From NCBI GenBank assembly GCA_039916225.1, contig JBDSLU010000180.1:1-18783 (forward strand): DNA of 18,783 nucleotides. The letters are read 5' to 3'. The position numbers and the translations under genes are program-made. Of this stretch, positions 9,185 through 15,746 are shown in pieces. Positions within the stretch are counted from its first letter, which is position 1; each line of letters starts with the position of its first letter. Below the pieces are notes generated by a model. It searched no databases and was not told the origin of the DNA. It was given only the letters and a program-made list of their open reading frames with translations. The DNA is from JBDSLU01 sp039916225 (GTDB lineage: Bacteria; Acidobacteriota; Vicinamibacteria; Vicinamibacterales; Vicinamibacteraceae).

Positions 9185-10816
9185 TCACGGCGCCGGCGCG
9201 TGCGGGTTCGCGATCCAGGCCAGCGCCTCGACGAGCCGCTGATCGAACTCTGGCAAGGCACCGCTGAAGCGGTGGTCGGCGGCGTCGACGATCCACAGCC
9301 GCTTCGGCTCGCCAGCGGCGGCGACGATTTTCTGTGCATCGGCGAGCGGCACGAACTCGTCGTGGGTGGAATGAATGGCGGCGAGCGGCAGCGGCGCGAC
9401 CCGCGGCGCCAGGCGCGCGGCGCTGAACAGCGGCTCATTCGGCGTCCCGTGGGTCAGGTAAATCAGCGCATCGCGCCAGTGCCAGCCGAGCTCGTTGAGA
9501 TCGGGCAGCCCGAGCCCGAGCACGCCGGCGATGGCCTCGCGTGTCCGCGGATCGGTCGCGGCCAGCAGCGACAGGCCGGCGCCTTCCGAGACGCCGACGA
9601 GGACCGGCTTCCTCGTCGATCCACGGCCGGCGAACTCCGCGAAGACGCGGTAGTCGCCAGGCTCGTCCTCCGGCCGCAGCGTCGTGTAGCCGGAGGTGAA
9701 GCTGCTCAAGTAGGCGCGGGCGTCGACGCCGACGACGAAGTAGCCGCGCCGCGCCAGCGAATCGGCGACATACGGGCCGAGGTGGATCCAGCCGCCATCG
9801 CCGCTGGTCACGATCACGGGCTGGCCGCCGCGGGTGCCGTAGGTGCGCACGGTCAGCGCGTGTCCGCGGACGGTCACCGTGTCGGTCGCTTGCGCCTGGG
9901 CCGGCGCCGCCGCGGCGAGGCCGATCGCCAGCGCGGCTGCCGCGATCCGCGGCTTGGGAGCGAGGCCCCCGACGATCCATTGCAGCGCCTGGCTCAAGGC
10001 CCCCACCAGCTCGCGGCCGGCGCCATCGAAGCGGTGGTTGCGGCCGGGCACTTCGAAGAAGCGCCGCCTCACCCCGTCCGGGCCAAAGAGCGCGCGGGCC
10101 TGTCGCGCGGGCAGGTAGCGGTCCCCGGTGGCCTGCACGACCGCCGCGGGGATGTCGACGCCGTGGGCGAGCGTCTCGTAGGGGGCGAACGGCTCGCTGG
10201 CCCGCGGCGTCGAGTCGCGGCCGGGATCGGTCTCGTCGTCCGTTTCGTCCTCGGGGCCGTCGATCGCCAGGTTCTCGCCATCGGCGAGCCCAATCGCGAT
10301 GACGCCGGCGGGTGGCGGCGTCTGGCGCGCCGCCGCGGCCAGCACCGCGAACGCCGCGCCGCGAGACCAGCCGGTCAGGATCGCCGGCGTCGCCGGCGGA
10401 AGGGCGAGCGCCTCACGCGCGCGGTCGAGGATCACCCGGTAGTCGAGGCGCAGCTGCTCGGGGCTGAGGCGGGCCTGTCCGGGCCGTTCGATCTTCAGGA
10501 ACGCGCGCGAGCTGAGCCCCACCGCCGGCTGGCCCTCCGCCGCGAGGGCGCGGAACATCTGGACCGCCGTGCCGAACCAGCCCCCGTCGCCGCTCGCGTA
10601 GAGCACGAGCGCGACGGGGGCCGCCGACTCCGCGGGAGAGGTCGCAGGCGCCGGAGCAGTGAGATGGAGGACCAACGGCTTGCCGTGCAGCCAGGCCGTG
10701 GTCGAGAATTCCCGCGTCGCGACGGGGGCGGGCGGCGCCGGGAGCCGACCGGTGGCGCATGCGGTCAGCCCGGACGTCGCGCACGCGAGACCGGCGAGGG
10801 CGATGGTCGAGCGCAT
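9185..10816 (-). CDS. Tandem AcvB/VirJ-type alpha/beta hydrolase lipoprotein (two domains fused)
   Basis: 543 residues from ATG 10816 (weak ribosome site, but the next residues form a signal peptide). The signal peptide ends in the lipobox LTAC with Cys20, so this is a probable lipoprotein outside the cytoplasm. Two related alpha/beta-hydrolase domains follow. Domain 1 (about 40-285) has the VirJ-family SGDGGW (75-80), nucleophile elbow GWSRG (Ser151), Asp232 and His261. Domain 2 (about 310-540) has SGDGGW (338-343), GVSEG (Ser410), Asp486 and His515. Between them, residues ~289-309 are an Ala-rich hydrophobic stretch ending AQAQA, like a relic signal peptide; no start codon lies near it, so this is one polypeptide. 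An acidic stretch (ED/DETD, ~189-197) lies in domain 1. In Agrobacterium, AcvB is reported to hydrolyse lysyl-PG and sits beside lpiA, an MprF homologue; the adjacent mprF here supports the same role. Confidence 0.88.
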   Translation of the reverse strand: MRSTIALAGLACATSGLTACATGRLPAPPAPVATREFSTTAWLHGKPLVLHLTAPAPATSPAESAAPVALVLYASGDGGWFGTAVQMFRALAAEGQPAVGLSSRAFLKIERPGQARLSPEQLRLDYRVILDRAREALALPPATPAILTGWSRGAAFAVLAAAARQTPPPAGVIAIGLADGENLAIDGPEDETDDETDPGRDSTPRASEPFAPYETLAHGVDIPAAVVQATGDRYLPARQARALFGPDGVRRRFFEVPGRNHRFDGAGRELVGALSQALQWIVGGLAPKPRIAAAALAIGLAAAAPAQAQATDTVTVRGHALTVRTYGTRGGQPVIVTSGDGGWIHLGPYVADSLARRGYFVVGVDARAYLSSFTSGYTTLRPEDEPGDYRVFAEFAGRGSTRKPVLVGVSEGAGLSLLAATDPRTREAIAGVLGLGLPDLNELGWHWRDALIYLTHGTPNEPLFSAARLAPRVAPLPLAAIHSTHDEFVPLADAQKIVAAAGEPKRLWIVDAADHRFSGALPEFDQRLVEALAWIANPHAPAP

Positions 10817-10997
10817 GAGCCGACGATATGGCGGCGCGCCTGTCGTGGCTATGTCCCGTTCATGACAAAGGTGACAGGCGCGATTTTGGCGGCCGCGCGC
10901 CGCGTGGTGTTCCTGCGATCTCCTTGTCGGTGCCGGGCGGATGGTACGTCGAGGCAATGGTAGAGTCGACAGCTCCCTTGTTCATCAGGAGTGTTCT

Positions 10998-11778
10998 GTG
11001 GTCGAGCGCTTCGATGTCGTCGTCGTCGGCGCGGGCATCGGCGGCGCCGTCCTGGCCCTCGACCTCGGGCGCCGGGGTTGGCGCGTCGCCCTGGTCGAAC
11101 GCGCCACCGCACCGCCCCGCCTTGCGCGTCCCGAGGTTCTGTGGGGCGCGACACCGCAGGCGCTCGAGCCGCTGGGGGTCGCCGACGCCATCCGCGAGAC
11201 CGCCAGCGTTCGCCTGCGTGAGATCGAAGTCGGCGGCGCGATCGCTTGGCTCCGGCTCTCGCCGGAGAATTTCGCGGCCGCGGGCCACGGGCGATGGCCC
11301 GGCGGCCGCAGGGTTCTTTCCGTGGCCCGGCAACGAGGGCGTTTTCCTCGTGCCGATCGAGGCCGAGCGCGCGGCTCGCTTCCTCGAACAGCCAGCCGAC
11401 GGGTTCTGGCGCGCCCTCGAGCGGCTGACGCCGGTCGCCGCGGCCGTCCGCGCCCAGCTGGAGTTTCCTCGCGTCTGGGACGCCTGTGCGCTCGTCGATG
11501 TGGCGGACGCGGCGCGCGCAGGCGATGTGTCCCGGGATCGGCTGCTGCCGTACGAGCGGCTGCGCCGCCCGATCAACGATCGATCGGTCTCGATTTCGCG
11601 TCGCGCCCGCCGGGTCTTCGGCCTGGGGCAACACCTCCCCGTGGCGGCAGCGGCCCCGTTCGTCGCGCGGACGATCGACGCCCTAGGATGGCCGAAGCGG
11701 CAAATCATCCGGTCGTTCAGCAGCACGTTCGTCCATCCACGCGAGCGCGCCGCGACCGAGCCGGCCGGCCGGGGCTGA
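10998..11778 (+). pseudogene. FAD-dependent monooxygenase remnant with two internal deletions
   Basis: The original start is clear: GTG 10998 preceded by AGGAG with six-base spacing. The N-terminus is intact (VVERFDVVVVGAGIGGAVLA, a GxGxxG FAD site, then LVERATAPPRLARPEVLWG) as far as SPENFAAAG. The sequence then jumps, with a change of frame near 11275-11305, to GFFPWPGNEGVFLVPIEAER, which belongs much later in this family; roughly 130 residues, including the DG motif region, are absent. A short repeat, GCGGCCGC, occurs at 11274-11281 and 11302-11309 by the junction. A second, in-frame deletion joins AQLEFPR to VWDACALVDVADAA and removes about 40 residues holding the GDAAHPMTP FAD motif. The C-terminus (RLLPYERLRRPINDRSVSIS and onward) is well preserved. 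About 260 residues remain of an expected ~390, so the product cannot bind FAD normally. Divergent from the hydrolase-mprF operon. Confidence 0.85.
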
Positions 11779-11924
11779 GCCGGTGTGGATAGTGGCCCAT
11801 GCGGCCATCGTGAAGCGCGCCCCAGGCGGCTCGCCGCCGATCGGGTTCGCCGCTGGCCGCGCGAGCGAACCACTCGTCCGCCGTCAGCGTTACCGTCGGC
11901 GTCAGCGGTGGCCCAGGGTTCGCC

Positions 11925-11930
11925 TAGAAT
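11925..11930 (+). promoter_or_regulatory. Possible -10 element for leaderless transcription of the P1 peptidase gene
   Basis: TAGAAT ends six bases before the ATG at 11937, which would place the transcription start at the A of the start codon. There is no Shine-Dalgarno sequence upstream of this ATG, which fits a leaderless message. No good -35 element is seen 16-18 bp upstream, so this remains a suggestion. Confidence 0.3.
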
Positions 11931-11936
11931 CCAGGC

Positions 11937-13146
11937 ATGCGCGCACATCTCGCTCTGCTGGCGGCTCTTCTCACGCTGTCCGGCGTTCTGCAGGCGCAGA
12001 AGCCACGAGAGCGTGATCTCAAGTTGCCGATTGGCGGGACCGCAGGGCCGCTTGATGCGATCACCGACGTGGCCGGGGTGGAGGTGGGTCACACAACATT
12101 GATCTCCGGCAGTGGCAAGCTGGTGGTCGGCCAAGGTCCTGTTCGCACGGGCGTCACGGTCGTGCATCCGCGCGGCCGGGCCAACAACGATCCCGTGTTC
12201 GCGGCGTGGTTCACGCTGAACGGCAACGGCGAAATGACCGGCACGACCTGGATTCAGGAAAGCGGGTTGCTCGAGGGGCCGGTGGCGATCACCAACACGC
12301 ACAGTGTCGGCGTGGTACGCGACGCGATTGTTCAATGGGAGGTCTCACGGCAAAACGTCCTGCAACCGTGGTGGCTGCCCGTCGTCGCCGAAACCTACGA
12401 CGGGAGGTTGAACGATATCAACGGCTTCCACGTGAAGCCGGAGCACGTGCATGCCGCACTCGATGGTGCAGCGGGCGGCGTGCCGAAGGAAGGCGCGGTC
12501 GGCGGCGGCACCGGAATGGTGTGCCACGGTTTCAAAGGCGGCATCGGCACCGCGTCGCGGAAGCTGCCTGACGCGCAGGGTGGTTACACCGTCGGCGTGC
12601 TGGTGCAGTGCAACTACGGCGCGCGTCGCGATTTGCGGATTGCCGGGGTGCCGGTCGGCGAAGAGATCCAGGATCTGGTGGGCTGCATCGCCAACAACGA
12701 TCCACTGCCGCCGAACGCCGGGCATCGCCGCTGCGGCGTGGTGGATGGCGCCGGACGGCAATGCGGATCAAGGTTCGATCATCGTGGTCGTGGCCACCGA
12801 CGCGCCGCTGCTGCCGCACCAACTGAAAAGGATCGCTACCCGAGTGTCGCTTGGGATCGGACGGCAAGGCGGCTTCGGCGGTAACAGTTCGGGCGATATC
12901 TTCGTCGCATTTTCCACGGCCAACCCGCGCGCCTGGTTCAATGACCGGCCGGTGACCGATGTGAAGATGCTGCCGAACGATCGGATCACGCCACTCTTCC
13001 AGGCGACAGCGCAGGCGACAGAGGCAGCCATTACCAACGCGCTGCTCGCGGCGGAGACGACGACCGGAGCGAACGACCTGCGGATATACGCGCTGCCGGT
13101 GGACCGGATGCTTGGAGTCATGAAGAAGTACGGGCGGCTGCCGTAG
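11937..13146 (+). pseudogene. P1 family (DmpA/BapA-like) N-terminal-nucleophile peptidase, frameshifted
   Basis: DmpA-type enzymes are aminopeptidases or beta-aminopeptidases made as a precursor that cleaves itself before a Gly-Ser nucleophile. The first frame starts at ATG 11937 with a Sec signal peptide (about 20 residues ending LQAQ). It carries the family start DAITDVAGVEVGHTT, then VRTGVTVVHPRG, then GAVGGGTGMVCHGFKGGIGTAS, up to about 12745. The second frame carries DGNADQGSIIVVVATDAPL, with the putative catalytic Ser codon at 12775-12777, then GRQGGFGGNSSGDIFVAF, ending at TAG 13144-13146. The shift falls at about 12740-12757, just before the nucleophile, and equals one extra base (or two lost). 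Joined, the protein would be about 402 residues, close to family length. Without correction the product lacks the whole catalytic subunit. It could be a real pseudogene or a one-base assembly error; the rest of the sequence is well conserved. Confidence 0.85.
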
Positions 13147-13256
13147 TCTGCCTCGAGAACGTTACCCCCCAGGGGCTGAGGGGCGAGCGAGCGCCGACTC
13201 TGCGGTGGCGGGCACATTGCTGCGCCAAGGCCGGCGATCTCTGCGAGGATGCGAGG

Positions 13257-13721
13257 ATGATCTTCGGGGTCAGCCCGACCCGGGACACAGTCGTCGTCGC
13301 GCGGACGGTGGGCTCGGGCGAGACGTTCGTGATCACGTCGATCACTGCGATTCGCTTCCAGGCGCGGTCAGGCGACGATCTAGCCGCGCTGCGGTCGCGC
13401 CTGAACGCCATCTTCGGCCAGGGCGACAAGCGGCGCCGCTCGACCATCGCGCTTCTCAGCTCGTCGTCAGGTCGGTTCAAAGCATCGGTCGAAGCCATCA
13501 AGGCCGAGGCAGTCGCCGAGCTCGCCGCGGTCGAGAGCGGCGTGCCGATGGTCAAGGTCACCGCGTCGAGTCTCAAGAAGGCCCTCGGGTGCGCGACGGG
13601 GCAGAAGTGGCAGGCGCGTGCGGCGGAACGGTTCAACCGGGAGGGCCTTCTTGCGAACTGGTCGCGTGGCGCCGCCGGCGCCACCGCCGCCGCCCTCAAA
13701 GTCGCGAGTGACCGCCAATAG
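13257..13721 (+). CDS. Uncharacterised 154-aa protein, possible RNase H/RuvC-like fold
   Basis: ATG 13257 has GAGG eight bases upstream. I do not recognise a named family. The order of segments fits an RNase H-like (RuvC/YqgF) fold: a first strand with a tight turn (MIFGVSPTRDTVVVAR, 1-16), two more strands (GETFVITSITAIRF, 21-34), a helix, a hydrophobic strand (STIALLSSS, 62-70) leading into a long helix with Glu84 (FKASVEAIKAEAVAELA, 74-90), then strand PMVKVTASSLKKALGC (97-112) and a C-terminal Ala-rich helix (140-150). It lacks the usual first-strand Asp, so nuclease activity is doubtful. The next gene starts 16 nt downstream in the same direction, so they are probably one transcript. Confidence 0.65.
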   Translation: MIFGVSPTRDTVVVARTVGSGETFVITSITAIRFQARSGDDLAALRSRLNAIFGQGDKRRRSTIALLSSSSGRFKASVEAIKAEAVAELAAVESGVPMVKVTASSLKKALGCATGQKWQARAAERFNREGLLANWSRGAAGATAAALKVASDRQ

Positions 13722-13737
13722 ATCGGCTGGGACCGAC

Positions 13738-14391
13738 ATGGCCAACGTGACCGTCAAGTGCGCGCAGATAGTCCAGAGCGCCCCCGCCGACATCTACGCC
13801 GCATTCGTGGAACCGGCGCGCCTGACTCAGTTCTGGCTGACACACGCTGGCGCGCCGCTGTCCGTCGATACACCGGTCGAGTGGACGTTTCTGGTGCCAG
13901 GCGCCCACGAAGTGACGACCGCGACGGCGCTCGAACCCGGCCGGCGAATCGAATTCGACTGGTCCGATGGGACTCATGTCGCCATCACCATCGACGCGTC
14001 GGCCGGCAGAGAGTGTGTGGTCCAGATCGCCCTGTCCGGCTTCAAGGACGATGTGATCCACAGCGCGGTGAACGCGATCGAGGGATTCACAATCGTGCTG
14101 TGCGACCTGAAGGTGTTGTTGGAAAGCGGCCGGTCCCCTCGACTGGTCGCCGAGAAGGCGCGCCGCGGTCGCCGAAGCCCCGCCGCTCGAGCAGGCGCCG
14201 GACGCGTGGCACGACCGTCGCGAGCACATCGGCGACATCCGCCGCGGTCAACAGTGGCGCGGGATGAAGCGCACGCTCGCGCCATCGGTCGAGAACGCGC
14301 CGTCGATCACCAGCGCGTGATAGTGAACATAACGAAGGCGATGCGGCAGACTCAGCACCCACTGCCTCACCGGCTCCCGTGGATCGCTTGA
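13738..14391 (+). CDS. SRPBCC/AHSA1-type START-like protein with aberrant C-terminal tail
   Basis: ATG 13738, with TGGGA five bases upstream, begins a typical SRPBCC helix-grip domain: APADIYAAFVEPARLTQFWL (15-34), LEPGRRIEFDW (65-75), VVQIALSGF (94-102), and the long C-terminal helix IEGFTIVLCDLKVLLESGRS (114-133). These proteins are usually about 140-150 residues and stop soon after this helix. Here the frame continues past residue ~141 (EKARR) for about 75 residues of Arg/His/Pro-rich sequence with no family character. That tail is read from the strand opposite an IS91-type transposase relic (14165-14385), so the native stop has been replaced by read-through into inserted DNA. The core domain looks intact and may still fold. 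Ligand or substrate unknown. Co-directional with the 154-aa gene, 16 nt upstream. Confidence 0.8.
   Translation: MANVTVKCAQIVQSAPADIYAAFVEPARLTQFWLTHAGAPLSVDTPVEWTFLVPGAHEVTTATALEPGRRIEFDWSDGTHVAITIDASAGRECVVQIALSGFKDDVIHSAVNAIEGFTIVLCDLKVLLESGRSPRLVAEKARRGRRSPAARAGAGRVARPSRAHRRHPPRSTVARDEAHARAIGRERAVDHQRVIVNITKAMRQTQHPLPHRLPWIA
14165..14385 (-). mobile_element. Degenerate IS91-family (Y2/HUH) transposase relic
   Basis: On the - strand, reading from about 14375 downward: PVRQWVLSLPHRLRY, then directly VHYHALVIDGAFS, then SVRF. A one-base frame change follows, to LHPAPLLTAADVADVLATVV and PRVRRLLERRGF. These are hallmark segments of IS91-type transposases (VRQWVLSLPxRLRY; the VHxHxLVxDGVF histidine motif; the DxxVAxVLATIxxRVxRLLxRRGL helix). 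In intact members about 90-100 residues separate RLRY from VHxH; here they are fused, so there is an internal deletion. A frameshift follows, and both the N-terminal part and the C-terminal catalytic tyrosines are missing. The relic lies antisense in the 3' end of the SRPBCC gene. No element ends could be placed. Confidence 0.8.
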
Positions 14392-14470
14392 TACGCTCCG
14401 TGGCGATCGCCGAGCACGAGCAACCGCAGCACAGACTCCGGAGTCGTTCCCAGGACCAGGACTCGTTGAA

Positions 14471-14806
14471 CTACTCCGGTATTGTCAGATCGATACGACC
14501 GTCACCCACCGCCAGCGTGACACCGGCGGCCGCGGCCGCTTCCTGCAGCGCCGCGTCGAGGATGGCCACCGGATCGGGCCCGTTGGCGAGGCGGCGCAGC
14601 AGGCCTTCCCCGCTGTTGCCTTTCACCGTCAGGACGATCTTGATGCCGCGCCGCTTGCACTTGACGGCGATGCCGTCCTCGCGCTTCACGTTCATCGGCT
14701 TGATGTAGGCGTCGACGTAATGGACGCCGACGCCCGACTTGTCGTCGGTCTTGGCCGGCAGCTTGTCGATCGCGCCGGCGTTCACGGGACACAGGGTGAA
14801 GGTCAT
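14471..14806 (-). CDS. Small protein of unknown function at the end of the methionine-synthase-like operon, 111 aa
   Basis: ATG 14806, 13 nt after the methyltransferase stop codon, with no clear ribosome site, so it probably depends on read-through or coupling. I do not recognise the family. Visible are a short N-terminal part with Cys6, an Asp/Lys-rich turn (KTDDKSG, 19-25), a strand-rich middle with basic residues (VDAYIKPMNVKREDG, 31-45; VKCKRRGIKIVLTVKGN, 48-64, with Cys50), a helix of Ala and Leu (PVAILDAALQEAAAAAG, 79-95) and a last strand ending LTIPE. No signal peptide or membrane segment. Its place in a tight operon with corrinoid-enzyme functions suggests an accessory role there, but nothing in the sequence says which. 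Confidence 0.7.
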   Translation of the reverse strand: MTFTLCPVNAGAIDKLPAKTDDKSGVGVHYVDAYIKPMNVKREDGIAVKCKRRGIKIVLTVKGNSGEGLLRRLANGPDPVAILDAALQEAAAAAGVTLAVGDGRIDLTIPE

Positions 14807-14819
14807 GGTCGGTAGGGAC

Positions 14820-15746
14820 TCAGGCGCGGGTGCCGGTGGGCGTGGCGGCGAGATGGGCGTCGAGCAGGCGCCGGAACTCTCGGATGTGCTCGGGCGTACT
14901 GCCGCAGCAGGCGCCGACGATGTTGGCACCGGCCTCGACGAGCGGCACCACGCCACAGCCCATGTGGTCGGGCGACTCGTCGTAGATCACCTTCATGTTC
15001 ACCAGCTTGGGCACACCGGCGTTGGGCTGGACCATGATCGGCAGACCGGTGACGGCGCGATATCGGCGGACGGCATCGCGGGCCCGCTCCATCTCCATGC
15101 CGGTGCCGCAGTTGAGGGCGACGACGTGCGCGCCGTGCTCGGCCATGAACGCGGCGGCGCGCTCCGGATCGATGCCCATCATGGTGCGGAACGTCGATCC
15201 GTCGAGGGTCACGTCGTAGGCCATCGAGCCGATGATGCACGCGGCGCCGGCCGCCTTGGCCGCCTCGATCGCCAGCTGCAGCTCCTCGAGCGAGGTCATC
15301 GTCTCGATGATGATCGCGTCGGCGCCGCCGTCGATGAGGGCCTGGGCCTGCTCGTTGAAGGCCTCGCGCACCTGCGCCTCGGTGAACTCGCCGTACGGCT
15401 CCATCAGGCCGCCGAACGGGCCCATGTCACCGAGCACGTAGCCGGGCCCGCCGCCGAACGCGTCGCGCGTGATCGCCGCCGCCGCCTTGTTGACCTCGGC
15501 GACGTCGCCGGCGTGCCCGTGGCGGTTCAGCATGATGCGCGAGCCGCCGAAGGTGTTGGTGATGATGCAGTCCGAGCCCGCCTCGGCGTAGCGGCGCTGA
15601 ATGCCCAGCACCTTGTCCGGGTGGGTCAGGTTCCAGGCTTCGCCGCAGCCGCCCTGTTCGAGGCCGGCCAGCATGAGCTGCGTGCCCATGGCACCGTCGC
15701 CGATGAGCGGGCGTGTCTTGAGGGTCTCGAGTAGCGGGGTCGTCAT
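14820..15746 (-). CDS. Homocysteine S-methyltransferase family protein (stand-alone MetH N-terminal domain type)
   Basis: Pfam S-methyl_trans TIM barrel. It binds Zn and homocysteine and accepts a methyl group from a corrinoid protein (as in MetH domain 1), or from betaine or S-methylmethionine in other subfamilies. 308 residues; starts IGDGAMGTQLMLAGL (15-29), then SDCIITNTFGGSR (58-70). Zn ligands are all present: Cys213 (ALNCGTG), Cys280 and Cys281 (GACCGSTPEHIR). The ATG at 15746 overlaps the previous gene's stop as ATGA, so translation is probably coupled. It contains only the Hcy domain; the pterin, cobalamin-binding and activation domains of MetH are absent. With a MetH-activation-like protein and a RACo-like activator directly upstream, the methyl donor is most likely a methyl-corrinoid protein, and methionine the product. 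Betaine as donor cannot be excluded. Confidence 0.87.
   Translation of the reverse strand: MTTPLLETLKTRPLIGDGAMGTQLMLAGLEQGGCGEAWNLTHPDKVLGIQRRYAEAGSDCIITNTFGGSRIMLNRHGHAGDVAEVNKAAAAITRDAFGGGPGYVLGDMGPFGGLMEPYGEFTEAQVREAFNEQAQALIDGGADAIIIETMTSLEELQLAIEAAKAAGAACIIGSMAYDVTLDGSTFRTMMGIDPERAAAFMAEHGAHVVALNCGTGMEMERARDAVRRYRAVTGLPIMVQPNAGVPKLVNMKVIYDESPDHMGCGVVPLVEAGANIVGACCGSTPEHIREFRRLLDAHLAATPTGTRA

Noticed and set aside
9154..9438. N-terminal extension of MprF to an upstream ATG
   Set aside because: It would overlap the conserved C-terminal end of the hydrolase; ATG 9153 has a GGAG site and begins a normal MprF N-terminus.
10069..10293. Acidic stretch in hydrolase domain 1 as a sign of a frame error
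   Set aside because: The frame is continuous and triad residues lie correctly on both sides, so it is better seen as a variable loop.
9170..10963. Long + strand open frame (597 codons) opposite the AcvB/VirJ-type gene
   Set aside because: Antisense shadow; no ribosome site and no recognisable domain, while the - strand frame has two full catalytic domains.
10817..10997. Divergent promoter region between the AcvB/VirJ-type gene and the monooxygenase remnant
   Set aside because: Promoters are expected here, but no -35/-10 pair with acceptable spacing was convincing on either strand.
11881..11908. Short direct repeat CGTCAGCG / GCGTCAGCG
   Set aside because: Too short, with only two copies; likely chance in GC-rich DNA. 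No CRISPR array was seen anywhere in the window.
14373..14475. - strand frame reading SVLRLLVLGDRHGAYQAIHG before a stop
   Set aside because: It looks somewhat protein-like and touches the IS91 relic, but it has no start, overlaps the stop of the 111-aa gene and I cannot place it in a family.
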